Assembly: GCA_036267135.1 (NCBI GenBank)
Contig: DATAWQ010000132.1
Location: 62,001-126,000, forward strand
Direction: 5' to 3'
Source of the DNA: PALSA-505 sp036267135
GTDB taxonomy: Bacteria; Actinomycetota; Actinomycetes; Streptosporangiales; Streptosporangiaceae
Length of the DNA: 64,000 nucleotides
Under the pieces are notes generated by a model. The model ran no database searches. It saw only the letters and a program-made list of their open reading frames with translations, and was not told where the DNA came from. Each line of letters begins with the position of its first letter. Position 1 is the stretch's first letter. A program made the translations under genes and the position numbers. Shown in pieces: positions 43,421 through 54,724 of this stretch.

Positions 43421-44293
43421 GTGAAAATAGGCGTGGTATTTCCGCAGACCGAGATCGGCGCCGACGTGGGCGCCGTCCGCGCGTACGCCCAGCGGGTGGA
43501 GGAGCTCGGCTTCTCCCACATGCTGGCTTACGACCACGTGGTGGGCGCCGACCCGGCCGTGCACGAGGGCTGGGACGGGCCGTACGACATCACCACGACC
43601 TTCCACGAGCCGATGGTCCTGTTCGGCTACCTGGCCGGGCTGACGTCGCTGGAACTGGTCACCGGCATCATCATCCTGCCGCAGCGGCAGACGGCCCTGG
43701 TGGCCAAGCAGGCGGCCGAGGTGGACCTGCTCACCGGGGGGAAGTTCCGGCTCGGTGTCGGGCTGGGCTGGAACGCGGTGGAGTACGAGGCCCTGGGCAA
43801 GAACTTCGCCGACCGGGGCCGCCGGATGACCGAGCAGATCACCCTGCTGCGCCGGCTGTGGACCGAGCGCACCGTCACCTTCAACGGCGACCACGAGCGG
43901 GTGACCGGCGCGGGCCTGGCGCCGATGCCGGTCCAGCGCCCGATCCCGGTCTGGATCGGCGGCCAGTCCCGCCCCGCCTACGTCCGGATCGGCCAGTTGG
44001 CCGACGGCTGGTTCCCCCAGGTGCCGCCCGGGCCGCGGCTGGACGAGGCCAGGGCGATCGTCGAGCAGGCGGCCACCGAGGCGGGCCGCGACCCGGCCAC
44101 GCTCGGCCTGGAGGGCCGGGTGAGCTGGCGCGAGGGCCAGACCGAGCGGCTGGCCGAGCACGTGGGCCGCTGGCGCGCGGCCGGCGCCACCCACGTGTCG
44201 GTCAACACGATGGGCGCCGGCCTCGCCTCCGTCGACGCCCACCTGGCCGCCCTGACCGAAACCGCCGCCGCCCTGAATCTTCCATTCACATAA
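43421..44293 (+). CDS. LLM-class F420-dependent oxidoreductase
   Basis: 290 residues from GTG at 43421, 10 bases after the flippase stop, with AGGGG in between. The luciferase-like TIM barrel is complete: KIGVVFPQTEIGADVGAVRAYAQRVEELGFSHMLAYDHV, LELVTGIIILPQRQTALVAKQAAEVDLLTGGKFRLGVGLGWNAVEYEALG, RPIPVWIGGQSRPAYVRIGQLADGWFPQ. The sequence type matches F420-dependent subfamily TIGR03619 rather than FMN luciferases. The substrate is unknown. Its stop codon TAA is also the first part of the repeated element at 44291. It faces lon. Confidence 0.88.
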   Translation: MKIGVVFPQTEIGADVGAVRAYAQRVEELGFSHMLAYDHVVGADPAVHEGWDGPYDITTTFHEPMVLFGYLAGLTSLELVTGIIILPQRQTALVAKQAAEVDLLTGGKFRLGVGLGWNAVEYEALGKNFADRGRRMTEQITLLRRLWTERTVTFNGDHERVTGAGLAPMPVQRPIPVWIGGQSRPAYVRIGQLADGWFPQVPPGPRLDEARAIVEQAATEAGRDPATLGLEGRVSWREGQTERLAEHVGRWRAAGATHVSVNTMGAGLASVDAHLAALTETAAALNLPFT

Positions 44294-44311
44294 TGAACGG
44301 TGGCCACCGGA
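44291..44311. repeat. Intergenic repeat element, copy A
   Basis: A 21-base sequence starting TAATGAACGG and ending in the palindrome CGGTGGCCACCG plus GA is repeated exactly at 59834-59854. The shorter TAATGAACGG also occurs at 3048-3057, just after the dioxygenase stop. All three copies follow plus-strand coding regions. Confidence 0.75.
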
Positions 44312-44358
44312 ACCCCACCGCCCCCCTTGACCAGGCAGGTCACAATGAAAGCGGCGGA

Positions 44359-44383
44359 CCGGCCGAGCCTGGCGCTCGGCCGG
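44359..44383. terminator. Bidirectional terminator between the LLM gene and lon
   Basis: CCGGCCGAGC (44359-44368) and GCTCGGCCGG (44374-44383) form a perfect 10-bp stem with a 5-base loop (CTGGC), between two converging genes. There is no T-run. Confidence 0.65.
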
Positions 44384-44405
44384 CCCGCTCTGCAGAACCG
44401 GAGCC

Positions 44406-46856
<2,451 letters not shown>

Positions 46857-46949
46857 CAAGTCACTTCCTGAAGTGGCAGTGTGTCGCCCGTTACAACCGC
46901 AGGAAGCGGAGGATCCTTCCGGCTACCTGTTCGCTGTGAGCCAATCCGC

Positions 46950-47555
46950 TCAGGAGGCCGATTTTGGCCGGGCGCGCAGGTGGGCGCGTTCCCCTTGGCG
47001 GCCGAACAGGCTGAGCAGTTCGACCGGGTTGTCGTCGGCCGGGCCGAACCAGTGCGGCACCCTGGTGTCGAACTCGGCCGCCTCGCCCGGCGCGAGCACC
47101 AGGTCGTGCTCGCCCAGCACCAGCCGCAGCCGCCCGTTCAGCACATAGAGCCACTCGTAGCCCTCGTGGGTCTGCGGGGCGGGCTCGGCGCCCCGGTCGG
47201 CGGCCGTGAGCACCAGCTTGTAGGCCTGGATGCCGCCCGCCCGGCGGGTCAGCGGCACCATGGTCATGCCGTGCCTGGTCACCGGGCGCAGGTGGACCCG
47301 CGGGTCGCCGGTGGGTGGCGCGCCGACCAGGTCGTCGAGGGTCACGCCGTAGGCCCTGGCCAGCGGAAGCAGCAGTTCGAGCGTGGGGCGCCGGTCGCCG
47401 GACTCCAGCCGGGACAGCGTGCTGACCGAGATGCCCGTCGTCGCGGCCAGTTCGGCCAGCGTGGCCTGCTGGGCCCGGCGCATCGCGCGTAGCCTTGGCC
47501 CGACCGCGTCGAGGGTATGGCCCAGGTCACCGTCGTCAATACCCTGAGCGTCCAT
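46950..47555 (-). CDS. XRE-cupin transcriptional regulator
   Basis: 201 residues from ATG at 47555, with AGGGAGGA immediately upstream. Residues ~15-75 form the XRE HTH: VGPRLRAMRRAQQATLAELAATTGISVSTLSRLESGDRRPTLELLLPLARAYGVTLDDLV. Residues ~110-190 form a cupin: QTHEGYEWLYVLNGRLRLVLGEHDLVLAPGEAAEFDTRVPHWF, which usually binds a small ligand. These two-domain regulators typically control a neighbouring catabolic or detoxification gene. The divergent partner is the thioredoxin-reductase-like gene at 47636, and the 80-base gap holds a perfect palindrome, so that gene is the likely target. Confidence 0.92.
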   Translation of the reverse strand: MDAQGIDDGDLGHTLDAVGPRLRAMRRAQQATLAELAATTGISVSTLSRLESGDRRPTLELLLPLARAYGVTLDDLVGAPPTGDPRVHLRPVTRHGMTMVPLTRRAGGIQAYKLVLTAADRGAEPAPQTHEGYEWLYVLNGRLRLVLGEHDLVLAPGEAAEFDTRVPHWFGPADDNPVELLSLFGRQGERAHLRARPKSAS

Positions 47556-47563
47556 CCTCCCTA

Positions 47564-47596
47564 GTTTGCTACATCGGCAAAGAAGTTTGCGCAAAC
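47564..47596. promoter_or_regulatory. Palindromic operator between the XRE-cupin and oxidoreductase genes
   Basis: GTTTGCGCAAAC (47585-47596) is a perfect 12-base palindrome, and a spaced version GTTTGC...GCAAAG begins at 47564. Both lie in the divergent gap, in the position expected for sites bound by the XRE-cupin protein. Confidence 0.55.
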
Positions 47597-47635
47597 CCGG
47601 GCCGTGCCCGCACGGTGGTCGTGGAGGTGGACGCT

Positions 47636-48601
47636 ATGAGCGATCGATTGAACGACCACGAGGACGTGCTGGTGATAGGCGGCGGCGCCGCCGGGCTGAG
47701 CGGCGCCCTGATGCTGGCCAGGTCCCGCCGGTCGGTGGCGGTGATCGACGCGGGTTCCCCGCGCAACGCCCCGGCCGGCGCCGTGCACGGGCTGCTGGGC
47801 CGGGACGGCACGCCCCCGGCAGAGTTGCTGGCGCGCGGCCGGGCGGAGGTCCGCGGGTACGGCGGCCGGGTGGTGTCCGGCGAGGTCGCCACCGTGACCG
47901 GGGCGGTCGGAGAGTTCGAAGTGACCCCGTGGTTCGAAGTGACACTGACCGACGGCCGCACCGCCCGCGCCCGCCGGCTGCTGGTGGCCACCGGGCTGGC
48001 CGACGAACTGCCGGACGTGCCTGGACTGCGCGAGCGGTGGGGCCGCGACGTGATCCACTGCCCGTACTGCCACGGCTGGGAGGTGCGCGACCAGGCCATC
48101 GGCGTGCTGGCCGGCGGTCCCATGTCCGTGCACCAGGCCTTGCTGTTCCGGCAACTGAGCGACGACGTCATGGTCTTCACCCACACCGCGTCGCTCACCG
48201 ACGAGCAGTGGGAGCAACTGGCCGCCCGTGGCATCGGCGTGGTCGAAGGCAAGGTGACCTCGGTGCAGGTCGCCGGGAACCGGCTCACCGGGGTGCGGCT
48301 GAGCGACGGCACCACGGTCGGCCGCGACGTGCTCGTGGTCGGGCCCCAGGCCAGGGTGCGGGCCGGCTTCCTGGCCGCGCTCGGGCTGCGGCCGGCCGAG
48401 CACCCGGCGGGCGAGTACATCCCCGCCGACCCGGTCGGCCGCACCGACGTGCCCGGGGTCTGGGTGGCGGGCAACGTCACCGATCTGTCCGCTCAGGTCG
48501 GCGCCGCCGCGGCCGCCGGGGCCATGGCCGGGGCCCAGATCAACGCGGACCTGGTCGCCGAGGAAACCCGCCAGGCCGTCGCCGCCCGCCAGGCCGCCTG
48601 A
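47636..48601 (+). CDS. Thioredoxin-reductase-like FAD/NAD(P) oxidoreductase
   Basis: 321 residues from ATG at 47636 (GGAGGTGG upstream). FAD-binding VLVIGGGAAGLSGALMLARSRRSVAVIDAG, the redox pair CPYCHGWEVRDQ, an NADPH-domain equivalent IGVLAGGPMSVHQALLFRQLSDDVMVFT, and the closing VAGNVTDLSAQVGAAAAAGAMAGAQIN. The CPYCHGWE form with a weak second Gly motif is typical of the TrxR-like oxidoreductases found beside XRE/Crp regulators, not of true TrxB. It could be a disulfide reductase or an oxidase for a small molecule. Its divergent neighbour is probably its regulator. Followed by a strong hairpin. Confidence 0.9.
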   Translation: MSDRLNDHEDVLVIGGGAAGLSGALMLARSRRSVAVIDAGSPRNAPAGAVHGLLGRDGTPPAELLARGRAEVRGYGGRVVSGEVATVTGAVGEFEVTPWFEVTLTDGRTARARRLLVATGLADELPDVPGLRERWGRDVIHCPYCHGWEVRDQAIGVLAGGPMSVHQALLFRQLSDDVMVFTHTASLTDEQWEQLAARGIGVVEGKVTSVQVAGNRLTGVRLSDGTTVGRDVLVVGPQARVRAGFLAALGLRPAEHPAGEYIPADPVGRTDVPGVWVAGNVTDLSAQVGAAAAAGAMAGAQINADLVAEETRQAVAARQAA

Positions 48602-48604
48602 ACC

Positions 48605-48638
48605 GGTGTGGGGGGCGGGAAAACCCGCCCCCCACACC
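48605..48638. terminator. Bidirectional terminator between the oxidoreductase and sedolisin genes
   Basis: GGTGTGGGGGGCGGG (48605-48619) pairs perfectly over 15 bp with CCCGCCCCCCACACC (48624-48638) around an AAAA loop. It begins 4 bases after the stop of the plus-strand gene and 32 bases before the end of the minus-strand gene. Confidence 0.85.
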
Positions 48639-48669
48639 ACGAGACACGCTAAGACACGCTAACTACAGG

Positions 48670-50706
48670 TCAGGGACCCGATCGCGTGATCAGCGCGGCC
48701 ATGTCGGGCGTCCCGATGCCGGTGGCCATGTCGTAGCCGGGCGTGGTCGGGAACAGCCCGTTGTTGGTCGCTGCCTTCTGCGCCGCCCCGATGCCGGTGA
48801 CGTCGTGGAAGTAGGCGCCGGGTTCGGCGTTGAACAGCGAGTACACCAGCGGGTTGATGTTGCCGATGCGGTGACCGGTGTAGCTGTCCCGGTCGGAGAT
48901 CATCGCGGCCCACAGCGGGGTGGACAGGCTGCAGCCGCCGATGGCGAACCAGCCGGGCACCGCCTCTGCGCTGCTGAAGTTGCACTCGCTGCGCGGGGTG
49001 TGCGCGTTCCCGGTGCAGTACTCGGCGTAGCCCGTGTACGGGTCGGCGTTGGCCGAGACGTCCGGGGTCTCCCGGCACGGCGTCCCGACCTTGGCCAGCG
49101 CGCATTGCGTCGTGCCGTTGCCGACCGTGCTGTCCTTGCTGTTGACGCCGGGCCCGTACTGGTAGAACGGCCGGCCCCACCACTGGCTGGGCCCGCCGCC
49201 CGCCGCCCCGGTCGCGCCACACCAGAAGTAACCGGTCTGGTCGCCGCTGGCCGCTGTGGCCGAGTGGTCGCTGCACAGGTTGTCGGTGTTCCAGACCGTC
49301 TCCACGCCCTGCGGGTAGCCGGGGTGCGACCTGGTGCCCGGGTTGTCAGACTCCAGCGAGGTGCCGCCGACGCTGGTCACCCACGGCTGGCTCGACGGGT
49401 CCTGCACGTTGGGAATGTCGGTGCCGTCGGAACGGATGCAGCCGAACGCCCCGGTGTCCTGGTTGTCCACGAACACGCTCTGGCCCTGCAGCGCCATCTG
49501 CTCGAACACCAGGTTCTCGGACTGCAGGTAGGCCACGGGGGCGTCGTTCTCACAAATCGACCAGCTCGAGCTGACCGTGTCCGCGGTGTCGTCCTGCGCC
49601 ATGGCGGTGTACTCGTCCAGCTCGGTCTGGCCGGTGAAGTCGTTCGGCGCGTTGTACACCATGAGCTTGTGCAGGTCGGGCGCGACGGCCAGTTCCATCT
49701 CGATGTCGGCGTCCACCTCGGCGGTGCCGGTGTACCCCTCGATGCTGCGTGGGCACTTGTCACCCGGCGGGCACTGCGGGTGCAGCGGGCCGCCGTCCAC
49801 CAGCCTGCTGCCCAGCGGCGGCTGATAGCTGGCGCCGTAGAACTGGTTCGTCCAGGTGCTGATGTCGGACCGCAGGAAGGCCGACAGCTCGAACACCGCG
49901 GCGGTGACTCCAGAACCCTTGCCCCGCGCGCCCACGTGCGGCGAGCCGTAGGTGGAGTTGATCTGGTCCGGGGTCAGGCCGCTGCAGCCGGGACCGCCCC
50001 CGTATCCGTACGGGAAGCTGACGCCCTTGTTCACGGCCTTGAACAGTTCTTTTTTGGTCACGTACGGGGTCTCGCAGCTCGTCGAGCTGTGCCCCGAGGC
50101 CGCGCCGGTGACCCGGACCGCCCCGGAGTGTTCCCTGACCGTGTTGGTGAGGCCGATCACGCCGAGCACGCTCCCGGCGATCGCGGTGGGCAGCTCGACC
50201 GCCGTGGAGTTGGCGAAGTACTCGGTGCCGCGCGAGTTGCGGTACGTGCTCAGGCTGGTGTGGAAGGCCGCCTGCAGTTGCCGGCTGGACCCGCTGGCGG
50301 TGACCAGGAACGGCGAGGCCGACCGCCCCACCCGGAGCCCCTGGCCGCGCAGGTACCCGGTCACTGCCGACCGCTGCGCGGCCGACGGCGCGTAGGTGGC
50401 GTCGAACTGACCGGCGCGCAGCCACTGGTGGTAGCCGCGGCTGCCCTGGCTGTAGGCGGCGTGCAGCTCACTGGCCAGCCCGGCCTGATTGCGGGGCGCC
50501 AGCGAGACCTCGACCGACATGCGGGAACTCGTGTAGGCCCCGAGCCGGTGGTCGGTGGTGGCGGAGACGCTGTTCTTGAGTGCGGCGAATCGCGGGCCCG
50601 GCGACGCGGACGCCGGTGCGCCGCTCAGTCCGCTGGTCGCCGCGACCATGGCCAGCCCCAAGGCGGCCACGGCGCCCGCCTGAAGCGGGCGTGGCAGGAT
50701 ACGCAT
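48670..50706 (-). CDS. Secreted sedolisin-family (S53) serine-carboxyl peptidase
   Basis: 678 residues from ATG at 50706 with GAGGAG upstream. A signal peptide (residues 1-~35, AAGAVAALGLAMVAATSGLSGAPASASP-type) precedes a pro-kumamolisin prodomain (LAPRNQAGLASELHAAYSQGSRGYHQWL, FLVTASGSSRQLQAAFHTSL). The catalytic domain carries Glu330 and Asp334 in AEVDADIEM and Ser593 in IGGCSLSTPLWAAM. In kumamolisins this site reads GTS, so the GCS form is unusual. DVTGIG and YDMATGIGTPD match the C-terminal calcium site. It would act outside the cell, probably at acid pH. A TTGACA-like -35 (50817-50822, minus strand) lies upstream with no clear -10. Confidence 0.92.
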   Translation of the reverse strand: MRILPRPLQAGAVAALGLAMVAATSGLSGAPASASPGPRFAALKNSVSATTDHRLGAYTSSRMSVEVSLAPRNQAGLASELHAAYSQGSRGYHQWLRAGQFDATYAPSAAQRSAVTGYLRGQGLRVGRSASPFLVTASGSSRQLQAAFHTSLSTYRNSRGTEYFANSTAVELPTAIAGSVLGVIGLTNTVREHSGAVRVTGAASGHSSTSCETPYVTKKELFKAVNKGVSFPYGYGGGPGCSGLTPDQINSTYGSPHVGARGKGSGVTAAVFELSAFLRSDISTWTNQFYGASYQPPLGSRLVDGGPLHPQCPPGDKCPRSIEGYTGTAEVDADIEMELAVAPDLHKLMVYNAPNDFTGQTELDEYTAMAQDDTADTVSSSWSICENDAPVAYLQSENLVFEQMALQGQSVFVDNQDTGAFGCIRSDGTDIPNVQDPSSQPWVTSVGGTSLESDNPGTRSHPGYPQGVETVWNTDNLCSDHSATAASGDQTGYFWCGATGAAGGGPSQWWGRPFYQYGPGVNSKDSTVGNGTTQCALAKVGTPCRETPDVSANADPYTGYAEYCTGNAHTPRSECNFSSAEAVPGWFAIGGCSLSTPLWAAMISDRDSYTGHRIGNINPLVYSLFNAEPGAYFHDVTGIGAAQKAATNNGLFPTTPGYDMATGIGTPDMAALITRSGP

Positions 50707-50881
50707 GCTTTCTCCTCGTCGGGAACAGCCGGCCCACGCCCGGCAAGCCGGGTGGCCCATCGTGCGGCGCGGCGAGAGACCGTTGACGGCCTAGCTTGAT
50801 CACTACGGATTGTCCATGTCAAGCCCTGAACATGCGGTTGCAACCGATATGTGCCCAAGCGGGGACCGCCGGTCGCGGCGG

Positions 50882-53284
50882 CTACACCAGACCGGCCCGC
50901 AGCGCGAGCCGGGTCAGGTCGGCCCGCCGCCGGCATCCGGTCTTGTCCCGGATCCGGTCCAGGTGCGAGCCGACCGTGCGCACGCTGATGTAGAGCTGCT
51001 GGGCGATCTGGGCGTTGGTGTGGCCCTGGGCCACCAGCGTGACTAGTTCCCGCTCCCGCGCGCTGAGCGGCTGGAGGGCTGGCTCTATTTCTGGGCCGGC
51101 CAGCAGCGCGGCGTACTGCGCGGCCAGGGACAGGGACATGGCCTCGCCGCGGGCCTGGGCGGCTCCGGCCCGGGCCGCGCCCAGCGCCTCGCGGGCGGTG
51201 CGCAGCGCCTCGTCCCGCCGCTGCGCGTCCTGCGACGGCAGCGGGATCCCGCCATCGCGCCGCAGCGCGGCGTCGGCCGCCCACACGGTGACCGCCTCGC
51301 CGTGGCGCCCCGTCCGCGCGCACAGGTGCCCGGCCAGCTCCATGAAGTCGAACACGAACAGGTCGTTGCCGATCCGGCCGGTCAGCTCCATGGCCTCGCG
51401 CAGGTACGTCCTGGTCTCGGCCACCCGGTCCATCAACAGGCTGACGTCGGCCATGAACACCAGCGCGTCGGCCAGGTCGAACAGCGCGCCGGCCCGCCGG
51501 GCCAGGGTCAGCGCCCGTTCGCAGTGCGTGTGCGCCTCGGCCAGCTCACCGGTCTCGGCCAGTGCGAGCGCCAGGAACAACGTGCTCCGCCGCACCAGGC
51601 TCCCCGGGATGCCCGCCGCGTCGATTCGCTGGATCCGGCGCCACCAGGTCAGGCAGGCCGCGTGATCACCGGAGTAGTAAGCGCTGGCGCCGAGCCACCA
51701 CAGCGCGCGGACCTCGCCCGGCGGGTAGCCCAGATCCCTGGCCAGGTCCAAGGCCTGCCGGGCCTCTTCGGCCGCTTCGGCCAGGTGGCCGAGGTTGAGC
51801 AGGCCGTTGGCCCGCCCGGCCAGCGCCTCGACCAGAGCCGGCGTGGGCGGCCCACCGGCCAGCGCGTCCCTGACCGCGGTGAAGTGGCCGAGCGCGGCGG
51901 CCTCGTCGGTGCCGGTCGTGAGCCGGCCCAGGCAGTTCTGCGCGGTGCACCACGGCGGGCTGCCGTCGGGGACGGACTTGCAGGCGGCCGACAGCAGCCC
52001 TCGCCCGGCCGTGTACCGCCCCCGCAGCGACCACCACGGCGTCAGCGCCACCGCCAGCCGCAGCGCCGCGTCCGCGTCGTGCTCCAGCGCCCAGGCCAGG
52101 CCCTGGTGCACCAGCGCGTCCTCGGCGTCCAGCCAGCGCAGCGCGTCGAGTTCACCCGCGCTGGTCGCCAGCCCGGCCGCGGCCTGCTCCGCCACCGACA
52201 CCGCGAAGCAGGCCAGACTCCGGCTCGCGGCGTGCAGCTCGTCTTTTCTTGGCGCTAGCCGTTCATTGTCATGATCACGCAAGGTTTGCAGCATCCGGTA
52301 GCGCGGGCGCCCATCGGCACCGGGGCGCGGCGGGATCAGCAGCGAGCAGTCCACCAGCCGCAGCACCGCGGCCTGCGCCTCCTGCCCGGCCACCGCCCGC
52401 GCCGCGTCCAGCGTGAACGGGCCCGGCAGCACGGACAGCAGGCGGAACGCCCGGCGCTCGGGCTCGTCCAGCAGCCGGTAGCTCCATTCGGCGGTGGCGG
52501 CCAGCGTCCGGTGCCGGCCCGCCGCCAGCCGGCCCCCGCCCCCGGCCCCGGCCCCGGCACTGGTCCCGGCCCCGGACAGCAGCTGGAAGTCCTCGTCCAG
52601 CTTGTCGGCGAGCTGGGTCACGCCCAGCGCCTCCACCCGGGCCGCGGCCAGCTCGATGGCCAGCGGCAGCCCGTCGAGCCTGGTCACCACCCTGGCCACC
52701 GCGGGTTCCGTGGTCGCGTCCAGGCGGAACCCGGGGTCGGCCAGCCTGGCCCGGTCGGCGAACAGCTCGATGGCCTCCGACGAGCACTGCGCCGCGGCGG
52801 CGGGCAGCCGGAGCGGGCCCAGTCGGTAGCGGGACTCCCCGCTCACCCCCAGCGGTTCGCGGCTGGTGGCCAGCACCCGCACGTCGTCGGCGGCCAGCAG
52901 CCAGGCGCCGCACAGGTCGGCCACCCCCGGCAGCAGGTGCTCGCAGTTGTCCAGGATCAGCAGCAGTTGCCTGGGGGCCAGCAGCGCGCCCACCGCCTGC
53001 GCCGGCTCACCCGCCGGAAGGGGCAGGTCCAGGGCGCTGGCCACGGCCGCGGGCACCAGCCCGGGGTCCGGCGCTCCGGCCAGCTCCACCAGCCACACCC
53101 CGTCGGCGAACCGGTCCGCCACCCGCCGCCCGACCTCGGTGGCCAGCCGGGTCTTGCCCACCCCACCGGGACCGGCCAGCGTCACCAGCCTGCCGCGCTC
53201 CAGCAGGCCAGCGACGCCGGCCAGTTCGTCCTGCCGCCCCACGAAGCTGGTCAGCGTGGCCGTGTGTCCGCGCAGCCCCGCCAC
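50882..53284 (-). CDS. LuxR-family regulator with NB-ARC ATPase domain
   Basis: 800 residues from GTG. N-terminal ATPase: SFVGRQDELAGVAGLLE, P-loop AGPGGVGKTRLA (38-45), ILDNCEHLL (Walker B), VLATSREPLGVSGE and GLPLAIELAAARVE, the form seen in large AfsR/MalT-like actinomycete regulators. A TPR-like region spans ~400-720, and a LuxR/FixJ-type HTH ends the protein (LSARERELVTLVAQGHTNAQIAQQLYISVRTVGSHLDRIRDKTGCRRRADLTRLAL). It lies between two genes for secreted proteins on the same strand, 62 bases after the WNG-repeat gene and 175 before the sedolisin, so control of one or both is possible. Confidence 0.9.
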   Translation of the reverse strand: MAGLRGHTATLTSFVGRQDELAGVAGLLERGRLVTLAGPGGVGKTRLATEVGRRVADRFADGVWLVELAGAPDPGLVPAAVASALDLPLPAGEPAQAVGALLAPRQLLLILDNCEHLLPGVADLCGAWLLAADDVRVLATSREPLGVSGESRYRLGPLRLPAAAAQCSSEAIELFADRARLADPGFRLDATTEPAVARVVTRLDGLPLAIELAAARVEALGVTQLADKLDEDFQLLSGAGTSAGAGAGGGGRLAAGRHRTLAATAEWSYRLLDEPERRAFRLLSVLPGPFTLDAARAVAGQEAQAAVLRLVDCSLLIPPRPGADGRPRYRMLQTLRDHDNERLAPRKDELHAASRSLACFAVSVAEQAAAGLATSAGELDALRWLDAEDALVHQGLAWALEHDADAALRLAVALTPWWSLRGRYTAGRGLLSAACKSVPDGSPPWCTAQNCLGRLTTGTDEAAALGHFTAVRDALAGGPPTPALVEALAGRANGLLNLGHLAEAAEEARQALDLARDLGYPPGEVRALWWLGASAYYSGDHAACLTWWRRIQRIDAAGIPGSLVRRSTLFLALALAETGELAEAHTHCERALTLARRAGALFDLADALVFMADVSLLMDRVAETRTYLREAMELTGRIGNDLFVFDFMELAGHLCARTGRHGEAVTVWAADAALRRDGGIPLPSQDAQRRDEALRTAREALGAARAGAAQARGEAMSLSLAAQYAALLAGPEIEPALQPLSARERELVTLVAQGHTNAQIAQQLYISVRTVGSHLDRIRDKTGCRRRADLTRLALRAGLV

Positions 53285-53346
53285 GGCCCCACCTTAGCCC
53301 CGCTGACCAGCCCCAACGCGGGCGTCCTGCGTGGAGCCCGCGACGA

Positions 53347-54540
53347 TCAGCGCGAGACCCAGCTCGACCCGTTCCAGTACTGCAGCGTCGCGAAGAATGG
53401 CTCGCCCTGCGCCGCGGGGAAATAGTCGCCCACCGCCCACGCCTTGGAGCCCGGCGCGATCGCCACCCCGAACAGGCTGTTCTGATCCTGCCGGTCCGAG
53501 ACGCTCACACCAGGCACCACCTTCCAGCCCGAGCTGGTCAGATGCATGGTCAGGGTCTTGGACGGGCAGTTGATCGACTGTCCGACGCACGGGCCCAGGC
53601 CGACCGCCCAGGCGTCGGAGGCCGTCGCCGCCACGGCGTGCAGCACATGCACGCTGTGCCCCAGCGAGGGGAGCTTCTGCCTGCTCCAGGAGCTGCCGTT
53701 CCAGTGCAGGATCAGCGGCTGATCGACGTCGGCGGGTGAGTAATACTGCCCGACCGCCCACGCGTCCTGGCCCGACGCCGCGGACACCGCGTTGAGCTGG
53801 GTGGCGAACGTGGGCACCGGCGGCGCGCTGGCCTGACTCCACTTGCTCCCGTTCCAGTGCAGCACGAGCGTCTGGCCCGAGTGGTCCTGATCGTCACCAA
53901 TCCCGACCGCCCAGGCGTCGGTGGCCGACACCGCCGAGACCCCGTACAGCTCGTCGAATCCGCCGCCGCCCGGGCTGGGCGTGCGTACCTTGGCCCACGT
54001 CTTGCCGTTCCAGTGCAGCCCCAGCGTCATCGTCCCGGTGCTCGACGTCTCGTCGCCGACCGCCAGCGCGTCCGTGGGCGATATCGCGGCGACCCCGTAA
54101 AGCGCGATGTCACTGCCGCCCGGCCCGGGTACCTGCTTCCAGGCGCCACCGGTCCAGTGCAGGTACAGGCTCTTGTCGACGCCGTCATAGCCGCCTACGG
54201 CCCAGGCGTCGGAGGCCGAATCCGCCGACACCGCGACCAGGTCGGCCGGCCCGCCCGGGCTGGGCGACGGCACCTGCGACCAGGCCGAGCCGCTCTCCTT
54301 CAGCACCTCGTCATCGCCAGGCGTGCAGCTCCCCGTCTGGGGCGAGCACTTCTCGCCCACCGCCCACGCCCCGCCACCCGGTATCGCCGTCACCGCGTTC
54401 AGATCCACCCGCGTCCCGCTGACCGCCAGCGGATTCACCCCGGCCAGCGCCCCGGTCCAGCCGCCGGCCAGCACCGCCGTCAGCGGCACTGCGGCTGCCA
54501 GCGCCGTAACTCTCAATAATCTCCCGTGTCCGTGAAGCAT
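53347..54540 (-). CDS. Secreted WNG-repeat (beta-propeller-like) protein, copy 1
   Basis: 397 residues. A signal peptide (RVTALAAAVPLTAVLAGGWTGALA) is followed by seven or so repeats of ~50 residues with the core L-x-A-V-S/A-A...DAWAVG...(L/H)HWNGSSW, e.g. LHWNGKTWAKVRTPSPGG and LHWNGSKWSQASAPP. These resemble the blades of a beta-propeller and are common in actinomycete secreted proteins of unknown role. The upstream context AAGGAGAAAGCATGC is almost the same as that of the sedolisin gene. A second, more Cys-rich WNG-repeat protein lies at 58035. Ligand unknown. Confidence 0.8.
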   Translation of the reverse strand: MLHGHGRLLRVTALAAAVPLTAVLAGGWTGALAGVNPLAVSGTRVDLNAVTAIPGGGAWAVGEKCSPQTGSCTPGDDEVLKESGSAWSQVPSPSPGGPADLVAVSADSASDAWAVGGYDGVDKSLYLHWTGGAWKQVPGPGGSDIALYGVAAISPTDALAVGDETSSTGTMTLGLHWNGKTWAKVRTPSPGGGGFDELYGVSAVSATDAWAVGIGDDQDHSGQTLVLHWNGSKWSQASAPPVPTFATQLNAVSAASGQDAWAVGQYYSPADVDQPLILHWNGSSWSRQKLPSLGHSVHVLHAVAATASDAWAVGLGPCVGQSINCPSKTLTMHLTSSGWKVVPGVSVSDRQDQNSLFGVAIAPGSKAWAVGDYFPAAQGEPFFATLQYWNGSSWVSR

Positions 54541-54633
54541 GCTTTCTCCTTGGTGACGGGCCGTTGTTCATCACAGACTGTTACATGGGCCCGCTGAGGT
54601 ACAGGGGTCATACGACCTCAATTGGCGGCGCGC

Positions 54634-54664
54634 TTGACTCTCCCGCCGGGGGAGGTCAGAGGCT
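54634..54664 (+). promoter_or_regulatory. MerR-type promoter/operator
   Basis: TTGACT (54634-54639) is followed by CTCCC-N5-GGGAG (54640-54654) in what would be a 19-base spacer, the overlong spacing with internal dyad typical of promoters activated by MerR-family regulators. The -10 (54659-54664) is poor. It precedes a truncated MerR gene. Confidence 0.5.
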
Positions 54665-54724
54665 GCCGGTATGACCGAGTCGCTGATCCACCGGGTGGGC
54701 GTGTGGGCGGAGCAGACTGGCGCC

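Noticed and set aside
46857..46949. HspR-binding (HAIR) site upstream of lon
   Set aside because: No CTTGAGT-N7-ACTCAAG-type inverted repeat is present in the gap.
50817..50822. TTGACA (minus strand) as a full promoter for the sedolisin gene
   Set aside because: The -35 is good but no -10 is recognisable at normal spacing, so it was not listed as a promoter.
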